In this document: positions 48,101-59,900 of the stretch, piece by piece
How the letters are laid out: each line of letters opens with the position of its first letter
Numbering within the stretch: position 1 is the stretch's first letter
Assembly: GCA_013396655.1 (NCBI GenBank)
Contig: WBMV01001020.1
Span: 248,001 to 312,000, forward strand
DNA length: 64,000 nt
Direction of reading: 5' to 3'
Source: Campylorhamphus procurvoides
Lineage: Eukaryota; Chordata; Aves; Passeriformes; Dendrocolaptidae
Position numbers and translations under genes: made by a program
The notes under the pieces: generated by a model
Told to the model about the DNA's origin: nothing
The model's database searches: none
Seen by the model: the letters and a program-made list of their open reading frames with translations, nothing else

Positions 48101-51100
48101 AGTGAAAAGTGCAAAGTTCTAATCATCCAGGGATTTTTGTTCTCTCACTCAACATAAACACTGGCTGTCAATTGAGAAAATACATAACTTCCAGCAAAGA
48201 TGAAAATTGAATTCAAGTACATATTGAAAATTCAGACATTATTAACTCTATGACTGAAATCTGTGATTGATGTCTTTTGTTATTGCACACATATTGTATA
48301 TTCCTGTATTTTGTGCTTGCATGTATGCTCTGTTTAACATATCACAGTAAACCAACTGAAAAAAGTCCTGCAAAATATAATCACATGAACACAGAAAAAG
48401 ACCGGGTTTGAAATCTCACATGTCTCAGAGTCTCATATATCTGTACAGGAGGGAATTGAATGCTCTGTTGCATCTAACCCTAAATGGAGGGATTCTGTTA
48501 TAGCCAGACAGATGCAAAAAGGACACTTTGGTTTGCAGCAGGATGGCATGAACCTAAATACAAACCTGCAGCACCACTTTGGAGTTACTCTTAGGGACCT
48601 GATTAACAAAATAAACGTGTCAAGCAGAAGAGCAGAGCCTTGAGGGATGTGCAAGTTGCAGATTATACCAAATATCACTGCACCTGAGAGTCAGTACATG
48701 CTTTTTGCTGATCCAGGGAGCTGAGAGAGTGGCTGCTCCCCCTGGTCCATCTGGGGCACTCACCAGTCACTGCTGTGAAAGTATTGAAGCTGCTTGTTGA
48801 GGCTGCTGCAAACAGTTTGCACTTTTCCCTGGCTGGAGCCAACACTATTTCTACTCCCATCTCTCCCTGAACTGTTCAGTTTCTTCCTGCAGATCAGCCA
48901 GGTCTCCTGTGTCCTGCAGACATTGGGCAAGAGGGTGGGAAAAGGGACTGTTGTTGTGATTATTTTGATCCAACTCAGAGGAATTCTCCCTTTTCTCTAG
49001 CTATTTTGGGATATGCATGTATCAGAGATCTGGGAAATGCCTGTAATTCCACTGCACAGCCCTTACAAACCCTTTGAGACAGGACTAGGGTGGTTCACCC
49101 TCCCCAAGCATGCCAGAACTGAGTGCTTGACTCCTTGTTGGTGGTATGCTACCCAGAGACCCTGCAGCCTCACACCTAGGAGGCCAAAATTAGCCCAGCC
49201 TGGACCTGTCTTGATTTTATGGAGAAGAAATGGGGGGAGGGGAGAAAGACACAGAAAAACAAGGGGAAACAGGCAAAAAAGGGAAAAGTTTGAGGTAAAA
49301 GGGACATGGAGAAAAGTAAGAAAAGCAAAGAGCAAACTAATTCAAAATTTAATGCATGTTTGGAAATAGATCAAGGTTTTAAAGTTCCAATGGCAACTAA
49401 TATTTTACTGAGAATCATAGAGCTACATAAACTACACTTTGAACAGGTGCCCATCACAGGCAGGTCCCTACCTTTGAGGCTAAGAGGACTGTCAAATGCT
49501 TGAGGATATTGATCAGTGCCTTACCACTAACATGGAGCCTGTGGACCAGTTTCTGTCTATTATCTGGAGGAAAAAACGTGAGTTATGTGCCTTGTTGTCT
49601 TCTGAGAAGAGAGACATCTGACAGATGGGAGCTTTGCCACCAGTGAAATGGAGGTGAAGTGGTTGAGTCCACTCCTCCTTACAGTTAAATCTGTTCTCCC
49701 AGATAGTCCAGAGGTTCTAAGAGTTTTTAGACTTGAATAGGATAAAGTAGATCGCAAACAAGGGGGACACATAAACAAGGAAGCACAGAATTAACCAAGA
49801 ATGATATTTTGTGGGGAATTGTAAGGAATCTGGGTACAATATTTTAAATTATGGGAAATAGGAAATGATGGCACACTGGTTCATTGACAAACATATTACA
49901 GAAGAACGACTTTACTTCAAAAAAAATCTGTTGGACAGCTGGCCAGGTCTGAATCCTGCCTGATCCTAAGAAATTATCTCCTTACCCAAGGCTTAATACA
50001 TTGATTTTGTTCAGTTTTCTAATCTTCATAGAATCATGGTTTGGGGTGGAAGAAACCTTAAAGATTATCTTGTTTCAACCCCCTGCCATGGGCAGGGACA
50101 CTTTGCACAATCCCAGGTTGCTCAGAGCCTCATCCAACCTGGCCTTGAACGCTTTCAGGGATGGGGCAGCCACAGCCTCTCTGGGCAGCCCGTGCCACTG
50201 CCCCAGTACCCTCACAGGGAAGGATTTCTTCCGAATATCAAGTCTAAACATCTTCTCTTTCAGTTTGAAGCCACTTTTCCTTGTCCTGTTCTTTGTAAAA
50301 GCATGGGAGATGTGCACGTACTCCTGGTTCCCTCCCAGAGAGGACACAGGTTTAGCAGCCAGGAGAGGGAAGCTTACATTGCAGCTTTTCCCACTGCTTT
50401 TACCTTTCCTTTTATGTGATTCAGAGCCCAACAGAAACAATCTATGTCTGAAAGCGGATGGAAACAGCTAACCCTGAACTGTGTCAGGGGAGCTGATGAG
50501 TTTTAGGATCAGGGTAACACTGGGACATGTGTCTGAGGACCTCCCTTCTCCCAACTATTAATACACCCAGAGAAACACCTGAATGGCAGCACTCAGGAGC
50601 AGAAGGGACTGTACCACAGCTCCCTCTCTTATCCCAATGACCCTCAGATAAAGAGCTTCTGCCAACAAGAAAGGGTTGAAAATCTAAGGAAGAAAATCTT
50701 CAGCTTCTTGGCCAGTCAGTGTCACACAGGTAAGAGACACCTCTGAAATGCAGGGGAGGAGCTTGTTCTTCCACCACCCCACAGCAGCCTAAACTCTGCA
50801 CTGGTCTGTCCTGCTCAGCCCGAGGCCAGATTTATAGCCAGGGCTTCCTCCCTGGGGCAAAAAAGATGGATGAGATCATGGTTTTTAGGGAGATTAATCT
50901 CATGTTGGTTGTTGCTGGCCAATGCCCTATTGCCTAAACACCCACCATCTGATAAAGAACAAAATATTCCTCCCTTCCTAGTGCTGTTAAGCAACACTGA
51001 TATACAAAGAAGTGTAAAGCTATTCCCTGCTAAGTCTATTAAAACCAGGAGAGCTTCTTTTCTTAATCAAGGATCACAGAGCATCCCTGCCAGCCTGCCA

Positions 51101-51233
51101 TCTCTTCGAAGGATGGTTCTAAGAAGCACTCATTTAGCAACTCTTTTTATTTATTAATCCCCAAACATCTTTCCCTTACATTTCTCCACCTGCACTCCAA
51201 CAGTACAGCTGGTCGATCAGGCAGCACAGCCAC
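41985..51233 (-). CDS. AXDND1: Axonemal dynein light chain domain-containing protein 1, partial gene model
   Basis: AXDND1 lies between SOAT1 and NPHS2 in mammals and is a testis-enriched coiled-coil protein. Exons on the minus strand with agreeing phases: 51233-51180, 49716-49683, 49563-49472, 48913-48855, 48805-48764; then, after at least one missing exon, 47979-47917, 46690-46666, 46063-45953, 45892-45849, 45589-45547, 45188-44999, 43518-43391, 42154-41985. The run LLASKDTGDLADLQEETEQF matches the human segment LLSNKDTEDLALLQKLTQKW, which fixes the identity. Later exons encode LITWSQATCARNTKVLM, RSMEDWLFKEQKLKGG, DLLSCTADVISYVGHDP and a glutamate-rich coiled coil (EEELEELLQTIKELE). The N-terminal dynein light chain domain was not found. 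Individual small exons (46690-46666, 45892-45849, 51233-51180) are less certain than the gene call. Confidence 0.75.
44999..45188 (-). CDS. AXDND1: AXDND1 exon (GTAKFLTALGRS)
   Basis: Acceptor CCCCCGCAG, then a reading frame GTAKFLTALGRSMEDWLF onward, to donor CTCAAA|GTGGGA. This end gives phase 2, which joins exactly to the next exon at 43518 (LNSDDEEMVLDLL). An alternative donor at 45048 (CCAG|GTGGAT) would need a 14-nt microexon at 44804-44791 to keep frame and is less likely. Confidence 0.65.
48764..49563 (-). CDS. AXDND1: AXDND1 core exons with human match
   Basis: Three consecutive exons: 49563-49472 (NRQKLVHRLHVSGKALINIL), 48913-48855 (DTGDLADLQEETEQFRERW) and 48805-48764 (SLNKQLQYFHSSDW). 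Phases run 1-0, 0-2 and 2-2 without conflict. This is the most securely identified part of the gene. The intron between the last two is only 49 nt, and the last exon has a tandem GCAGCAG acceptor allowing a one-codon shift. Confidence 0.8.
50028..50302 (-). mobile_element. CR1 fragment in AXDND1 intron
   Basis: ATAGAATCATGGTTTGGGGT, CCTGCCATGGGCAGGGACAC, CATCCAACCTGGCCTTGAAC and TTCAGTTTGAAGCCACTTTT follow in standard order for a CR1 3' region in minus orientation. About 275 bp, 5'-truncated. It sits between two AXDND1 exons and inflates that intron. Confidence 0.92.
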
Positions 51234-54200
51234 CTGCCATAAGATAAGACCACAGAAAAGATCCAGCTCTGCGTTCCCATTTCTGTCTTTCCCTCGCCCT
51301 GGGCTCCTTATCCCTTCTTTGCCTCCCTTCCAGCACCCATCAAACTGACAGGGTGGTCTGTCAGGTGTCTGAACTTGCTCCAGTGATTAGGATAATGCCA
51401 AAGCTGATCTGGGGTTTGCAGGCAGCCCTGCAGAGATGGCACACTACTGAGCAAGAAATGCGCCCAGGAGTGGGAGAGGTCAGGGTGATTATCTAATCAG
51501 GCTCCCTGCCATTATTTCTTGGGGCTGAAGAAACCAGAGGGCACAAAACAGCCTTGTCAAAGGCTTCACAGCAGCACCAGGGTGTGGGCACATTTGCTTG
51601 CAGGGACTGGAAGGCAGTACTTTGGATCTGTGTCAAATGGTGTGCTCAGGAAAGTGATGCAATAGGGGATAAATTTATCTGATGTGCTCAGCAAAATTTT
51701 CTTTTGCCCAGGGAACAAACCCACACCCCCAGAGAAGAGGCAATTCTGGACAGAAAAAGGCAGGAGATGGAAACATGCTGACCCTGAAGGACCCTGGGGC
51801 TCTGGTGGTTTGTAAATTCTCTGGGTTATAGAGAGCACTGGCACAGGTCAGATTTTGGAAACCCCCTCTGGAACAGAACTACTCCAGGGAGGGGAAAACA
51901 GGCCTGACATGGTCAAGCACCCTTGAGGTATCCCTCAGCTTGGGGATCACTGGAGAACAGCACACCACAACCATTTCAACAGCACTTATTCTGCTGGGGA
52001 AAGAGAAAGTGAAACCAATCATAAAAATACAGGGTTGAGTAATCTGACCAGGTGCCTGCTTCCTTCCCCCAAACCACAGGAAGCTAAGCCCATGTTTAGT
52101 GGTTATTAGATCTTTGGTGAAGCCAAGACAAGTTACCTTCTTCTGTGGGAGATAAAGCACCAGCCATGTGACTGTGCCAAGCTGTCAGGTGCAGAGACAC
52201 CAAGGGATGCTCTAAAGAACTCCAGTTTGTGTGTCTCTGCAAGGCCATTTCCCTTCTTGTGGATTGCCACAGTCAGCTTTCTGTGCAGTTGGGAATACCC
52301 TAGAACACCAGCAGGTGCCTAAAAAATGGCAAAAGGTAATGCAGGGAACCATCCTGCTGTTAAAGGGAAGCTGGAAGGACGGAGAGGCAGATTAGAATCC
52401 CACAATCTGCAGCCCAGCTCTCACCAACTGAGTGTGCCCATGAGACTGCTCTCAGCTTCCTTCCAGTGGCTTTTGGTCCAGGCAGTCCAGTTGTGGGCAT
52501 GGTGTTTGATTTACTGGTTAGATCAGGAAATTCACAGTAGCAAATGATCTAGTAATAGAATTAAATCCACATTTGCCCCTCACAGGGTCAACCTGGGTTT
52601 TCTTTTTTTTTTTGCTGTTATTTATTGCAAAAACCACCCTCACACCTGACACTCAGTGTATCCTTTTGGAAGAGGCTCCAATGCTTTGCTACATCCTCCA
52701 AAGGGGTGCCTGGTTTCCACCTACACCCTGCATTATGCACAAGTGTTCCTTTCACACAATTGGGCTAGATTTAATGATATCTGTAGCTAATTATTAATCT
52801 TACCACTTTATTTTCTTGGAGGTATCTTACTAATGAAAAGAATATAGTATTTCCATTAGTCTCATGATCCCCATGAATTCTATTCTGAAGCCTTTCTCCC
52901 CCCAATCAGCCTTGCAACAATGTTTAATTCTTTATAAATGCTTCTGATATTAAGATGTTTTGACCGCCTCATCAGCTGCATCCTTGTACTGTGGGTTCTA
53001 ATTAGGCTAATTACATTCCTTCAGATAAATGTCTGTGGGTGTAGGTATAATCTATAATCCAGGAGTAACCTTGGCAGGTAGTTTCTTGTCTTGCTGCATA
53101 AATGGTTTCTTGAAAATACAAAAATTTGCCAAAAACTTGTGAAAGAAGTTTTGTTTTCCCTTTGACAGTTCTTTGGCAGTACCTGATATTCCCACCAGAA
53201 AGAACAGGAAGATTAATGGCCTTGTTCTGTAGCTGCTACAGTTTAAGGACAGACGAGACTTTAGAGCATGTGGTACACAGCTGGAAAAATATCACATCAA
53301 GTTCTTGTCACACAAACCTGTTCCAAGGCCCAGAATGAAGGCAGAAATCACCAACATGATACACATTTGGCAGCTGCTCCAATTTAATGTGCATTGAGAT
53401 GGCAGAGGTTAGAAACTCAGCTCTGTTCCAGGAGCTGTTGACTCCTCTCCCACACACCAAGGACATCCTTTCCCCCCGGCACAGATGTTATAGCCAATAG
53501 ACAGTTTAGGAACCCCCAACTACCCTTCCCACCTGGAATTCACAGAAACCCCCAACTACCCTTCCCACATGGAATTTACTTTGGATGTTTCCTGCTACTT
53601 TCCAGGCCCTGAAGAAGGGCTTGTGTAAGAGTTCCTCCCCATGCACCTAGCCCAGGAGATCTCCTCCCTACCATCCTGTGACCCTGCCTGGTACCTCCAA
53701 GGTCTGGGTCTCCCAACCCTTGCAAAGTGAGAGGACACTTGTAGCCCCATCCAGGGGACAGCCATTCCAGGGGCTCCCTGGAGCTCTGGGCACAGGCAGC
53801 TCCAGGCTTCCCTCCCTCCCCTCCTCCACAAGACACTTCCCAATGTCTCCCCACCTTATTCTGCCCCAATACTCTGAGCCCTCTTGTAACTCCTTCTCCC
53901 AAACCAGGACCCTCAAAGGAGAAAAACAAGCCAAGGCAATATTTCTTCCTCCCCTAATAGCAAAATATATTTTAACTGCTGTAATACAGTAGATTATAAA
54001 CAGCTCTTGTGCGTGACAGAACATGGTACAGGTTGCATCATGGAATGGCTGGTGTCAGGGCCAGGGTCAAGGCTGGGCTGTCCCTGCAGACACCAGGAAA
54101 GGGGCACAGTGGCTGGAGGCACCGGGAGAAGGGATGAGTTGAGGCTGGCTCGGAGGTACCACGGGGAGCCAGTTCATCTTCCTGGGGGACTCTTTGAACC

Positions 54201-56963
54201 CGCTGTCCTTCCAGCCCATCTTTGTTGGGAAGTGGGAGCTCCAAGAGTTCAGTTTCCCTTCAGCAGGTTCAAGCAATCCATGCCATTTCACACTGGAAGA
54301 TCCACCAGGATCTGTCCTGGCTTGCAGCACGTGCTTGGACAGGTGTCATGGGAGAGCACACAGCCCACAGCTCAGGTGCCAGGCTGCTTCACCCCTGAAG
54401 GCTGGAAGCCAAACACCTCCACACAAAGGACATACTAGGCACGAGGATCCAGAGGTCTGGTCTTCCCTTTTCTGTATGAAAACCAGGATGCATTTGCTGT
54501 ATTAATACTGATTTTCGTGAGGTTATTGAGCAAGGAGCTGGAGCTGTCCTGGCTGCCATTCCAAAGCTGGAAGTTTCCCACCTCATAACTGAGGGAGTTA
54601 CCATGGAAGCAAGCTGCACAGTGCTTGTGTTGGAAAGAACCACAGAAAACAATATATATTATATTATGAACTTAAAAAGGGCAAGTTGGGAACCTTCGCA
54701 TCCTCATTGTCGACCAGAACACTGGACTGCTAGATGTGGCACTCACAGCCTAAAAAAACCCAAAGATGGCATAATTGGCTCTAATTAAACAAGCAAAAGA
54801 CTTAGTATTTCCCTTCCAGCACTCTCCAGAAAAATGAAAATAAGCCCACATTCAAAAGCAATGAAAAAAACCCCCAGAGCTGAAAGTAACCCAAATTGTT
54901 AATGCCCTGACAGCACGGTTGCCAGATACCTTGATCTACAAGGCTAAAAACCTCAACCTGTCAAAAACTAAGACTAGTTCCAACAGCTGAGCATCCCTTT
55001 CTGGTCACCTTTTGCTTGTCAGATGCTCAAGCCCTGAGGCTTCAAACAGTGAGGATGGTGATACAATAAATGCTGATGTTCCTTCTGGGCACTCACAACA
55101 GTGCCAGCTGTGAGGGAAACACCAAAACTGGGCACAAAGTGAGCCACCACCACGAATTTGGTCTCCTTTTGAGAACACTGAGACAATGTCAAGACCTGAC
55201 ATAGGCAAGAAGATGACAAACCACGTCCCTTACCCATCACACCCTCTGAGTGCAGTCACATCTCTAAGAATTTTTAGCACCAAATGAAAAAGAGCTGGAC
55301 GGAATTTCATCCTATTCCAAGGAGTTGATAAAACTGTTTGGCCAAAGGGTGGAGGGTTTGTCTGTTTTTTCAGTAAGGAAGCTTAATTGTTCCAGAACTT
55401 CTGTTCTTCTCTCCCACAAAGGTATGGTGAAATATTTAGGATTACTCAAGCTGAATGAGGATAAAGTAATCCACTTAATTCTCAGGATTTTATATACTAA
55501 TACTGCCAAGTTTGAGTATATCCATGAGCCCCTTCCTCTGGAATTACCTCAACCATTTCAACAAGCAATTTCTAGCAGGAGATATGCTGTTACCAAAAAG
55601 TGCCAATCAAGAACATTTGAATAGTTCTGAAATTTTGTCACCACAGTTAAAGTACCTCCATCAGCTGACCCTCTCCAGTAATGGGAGCTGCAGTTCCAGT
55701 AAAAGAAGCAATCCATATCCAGATCCTACATAAGTTCCCTTTTGTGCTTAGCACCTGATAGAACAAGGAAACTGAAGGGACTTTGACGAGTTAATAGTTA
55801 TGGGAACACCAAGTTCACATAATGCCCCTGCCTCATCAGTGTGTGTGGGAGGATGTCCTACCCCTTCACAAAAGGGCAATGCCCAGGAAGCTGCTCCCCA
55901 CCTGAAGTCCCCCCAGTGCCAGAGGAGACACAGGCAGATGACCAAGTGACACAAGGTCAGCCCTCATTCCCCAAGAGCATTAGACAAGTGGCACCAAGGT
56001 ACTGAGCTGCATGTGGCCAAAGGAGATTGTGCCATGTACCTGTAATGTTGATCCCATTCTACTGCAGTTGGGTTGTGGTATTTCAAGTCTGTCTTAGTAA
56101 AGAAACCCTTAACAACCTGTATACCTTAAAGCACCTGCCAAATTAAAGTAAAAGCTCTTTTACAGGTTAATCATGTTAAAAAAATTGATTATCTAAAGCA
56201 GGAGAAAGGAAGAGCAAGAAGAAAAACTATTCCTCAAGTCACAAGGGCCTTCAGAGAACAAAAAATGCTGTAAGACAGTTGGAAATAAATGAATACAGAG
56301 AAAACAAATTTTCAGTGTGGAAAGTCATAAAGACTGCACACACCATGCCCTGCTTCTGAACCTGACTCTGCAACGCAGCCACGAGCACAATCACAATCCC
56401 ATGTCCCTCTGTCCATTTTATATCTGTTGGCAGCCAGCACACATGGAACACAGTTCTTTGGCTATCTTCAGAGCAAGGAGCTGAACACCCTGTTGCTCTG
56501 CCACTTGCCTGTGTCACAGTGGCAGGCAGGATCACCAAGAACAGAAGTTTTGCAGACATCCTGTTACCAAGAGGGAGAAAAAAACCTGCAAAGGAAGATG
56601 GACGGATGCCAACAATGAGCTACCAGCAAATCTGACTAGCTTGCCTCTTGTCCAGAAAAGCAGCATCTTGGGGGGATCCCTGGATGAATACGATTCCAGT
56701 AGACTCCACCTTCAGCTCAATGTTTTACTGGCATGGAAATGGCTCATAGTGGGACAGCACTTAATAGATGCTGTCTGCGAAGTCTGTTGCAATCCAGGTC
56801 AACTGGTTTGCTCCAGCAATGCTTAAAAAAATTACAATTTCTCCCCAATAATCAGGAGGCACAACTTCCCTTAGAAAAAGTCTGTAGTGAGTTAGATCAT
56901 TGGTCCAAATACTTGGAGGACAACTCTGTTTTCCTGTGATGGCACGGCCAGAGGACACCATTT
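51234..56963. other. AXDND1 5' region / SOAT1 3' flank, exons not resolved
   Basis: The upstream AXDND1 exons should lie here on the minus strand. Exon-like candidates exist (for example 52832-52808 reading RYLQENKV, and 52179-52135 reading LGTVTWLVLYLPQ) but neither matches a known segment, so they are not called. The SOAT1 3' UTR occupies the right end. A 36-bp tandem duplication is at 53509-53580. No CR1 was recognised. Confidence 0.4.
53509..53580. repeat. 36-bp tandem duplication
   Basis: Two copies of a 36-bp unit containing AACCCCCAACTACCCTTCCC, differing at a few positions. Non-coding, recent-looking. Confidence 0.85.
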
Positions 56964-59900
56964 TCACATCTTCGTATGACACGACCATGAGCGTGGCTTT
57001 AGATAGTCCAGTAACGTGGGCTGCAAATGGAGAGGCAGTGAGTTAGTCACAGGCCAACAGCACCAGCCCTTGTGAAGTCAAACCTCCCTGGCAGGAAAGA
57101 TCAAACCACATTTCTACACCCTGCCACCTTGTTCTTATGCTCACTAAACAGTGCCTGGAAGAGTTGCTACAGCCACAAGTCCTCACATGCATCAGGTAAA
57201 TGCTGTACCCAGTAGTGTGTTGTATCAAGAAGCCAAGTCATTTACAATGGCAAACTCTTAATTGAGGAGAATCAAACTTAAAACAGAGGTTGCCTGAGGA
57301 TACCTTTGGTTAAAACTGAAACCAGCTAGTACAGCGAGAGGTTTTATGTAGAGCATTCTGGTACCCAAGAAAATGAGTTGCAAGTCAGAGAAAACACCCC
57401 AACAAACCCTCAAACTGACCATTTAGAGGCAACCATTTCCCACCACCACCCCTTGAGCATGGAAAGAGGCACCACAGGCACACTTTTTGTGGGCCTCCTG
57501 ACCTTCATTCCCACAGCCTAAATGAGGCCTCGCATATGGTTTATATCCTCAGAAATGTGGGAAAACCACCCTCAGTTTCAAGCATAGAAAGAGCCCTGCT
57601 GAAAGCACATCTGTTAGGCAGCCTGTAGGCTGAGCAGCTCCCAAGGAACAGATGCAGCACAGCCAGCAAGGCTCGTGCCACTGAACTTCTGCCATGTCCA
57701 GGGCCAGCCCCTCAGTTATCCCATGGGGAAGGTGGGTCACTCACATTTTCTGTGGGGCAGTACTGGCGGGCATACCACTCCTGGCTGTAGAGGCAGATGA
57801 TGACACCTTGGCCCAGGAAGAGGGAAGTCCACATGATCACATTCCAGATGGGCCCTTTCCGACGGTCATTGAGGGTGAAGTTGAAGACCACTGGAAAGAG
57901 GTGAAATCAGAAGCACTGCTCACTGACAAACTCACAATTCAAGATTCAAAGATCAGTGGATTCCTCTGGATCTTCCCCTCCCTTCACTTCATCTCTGGAG
58001 CAACAAGGTCACACCATGAGGTCAGAATAGTGCAAGAAAATCTGATTATGCTTGGCAGTAGAGCAAGGAGTTGGTTCTGAAATTTACTTCGACCAAGTTT
58101 GCCAACAAGCTGGCCCAGGTTGTGCCTCTGGGAATGAATATTTCTGCTACACTGGTGACAAGGCATGGCAGAGGTGGCCTAGAGATTATTAGAGCCTTCT
58201 AACTCAAACCCAAAAATGAAATGTAAGAGCTCTAACTTCTAAATAGGCTCCTCCTAGATATTGTAGCAGAGTAATACTTGTCTTACACTATGACTTTGAA
58301 GAGGAAGACCTACAACCTCCTGATACACAGCAATTCAACTACAGCTCAGCAAAGAGCAAGCAGTGCTATTAAACTGTATGCAGTGACTGGAACAGTAGTG
58401 TATCATATAGGGCTCTCTTCCTCTTCACCAACACCTTGTTCATCAAAGTCCCAAGCTTCAAAATCTTCTATGTGTGTGTAGATGTATATCTGGTGAGCTG
58501 CAAAAATCCTTTCACAAAGCTTGGACTCACAGTTGCAGCCCTTGGACAAGAAACAGTCCTGTGTATAAGTGCCTAAACAGCTGGATCATTATCAGAAGGC
58601 CAAAGGATGCTTTAAAAAAAAACCCCACAAACCCCACAGCCCACTCCCATACTCTCTTCCTTGGCATTTACCTCCAAAGCATGTAAACAGGCAAAAGAGA
58701 ACTGGATAGAAGAAGCCAAAGCAGATGCTCAGGACATACTCGTGCACAGCAGCTGATACGGTGAAGACAGACAGCATAGCTGCTGCTTTGAACTTCTTAC
58801 CAAAAAACTGGAAGAGAGAAGAACAAGTATCAGGACCTACTCTGATGTGGGCTTTGTTTGTTTGTTGCACCACTATTCTTTTTCTGAGGTAAGAAGGACC
58901 TGCTCCAGCTAAGAAACACACATGAAATGCTCAGTGCTTTACAGCATGCCTTGAGGTTTAGGTGTTTCTCTTCAGGTATATTTCTGGCCCCCTGCATAGG
59001 TGCTCAGGTGGAGCCCACTCAGGAAATACCTACCATAGCTCATGGAAACAGTGCAACAATCAATCCCTGCATTCCTGCCTCTCAGCCCCACATTTTGTAC
59101 ACAAGCAATGAATCTCTCTCTATAAAGCACAGTGGGTACCCACAACAGCTGAGGGCAGACATTTTTGTGCTTCTAAATGGACAGGGATGCTGCACCTTGA
59201 GAAAGGCACTGTTCTGCCCAGTAGTTAAATGTTTAATTAACAATACTCACCCAAAGGAAGTCCCTGTAGGCATAGTAATAGAGCCAGTCGTGTACTACCA
59301 CATTCCAGGTTCGGTAGTAGTTTGCATAGGATGTGGAATTCCACCAGTCCTGGAAGCACAGTTGGAAGACTATAAATCTGATTAAGTATAAACCATTCTA
59401 CAGGGCTTTTTTTGGATATCAAGTTGAAAAATAGTGAGTAGAATAATACCAAGCTAACATAACAATTTGGCCATGAAATGAAGCTTTCAATTGCACTTTC
59501 AACATTCTACTTGGTATATTCAAGTTAGGTTTTATTCCAAACTGCAGGTGGCTGATGTGATAAAAGAATAAAAAGAATGCTAATGGAGCTGTTGGGTGGG
59601 TCTGGTGGCTGGTTCTGTTCGTGCACAGGGTATATCACATTGAAACAACTCAGACTGCCAACAGAAATAAAATCTGTTCTACAGCACAGCAACAAACTTA
59701 AGGCTTAACAGCACAAAACAACCAAAATCCCATGGATGCTTTGTTTGGTAAAACAATCTTCAGTTTTCCTCTTTCCTTTTCCCTGGGACAGTGACTTTGA
59801 GGCACTTTATAAGCTCTAACTCCTGTTTCTTACCTTGTAGAACATCCTGTCTGCAAAGCGCAGCATCTCAGCAAATGCATTGAGCCAGCAGTGCAGGAAT

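Noticed and set aside
52135..52179. Possible AXDND1 exon or start exon (MAGALSPTEE in one frame)
   Set aside because: Two conflicting frames, no similarity to the known N terminus.
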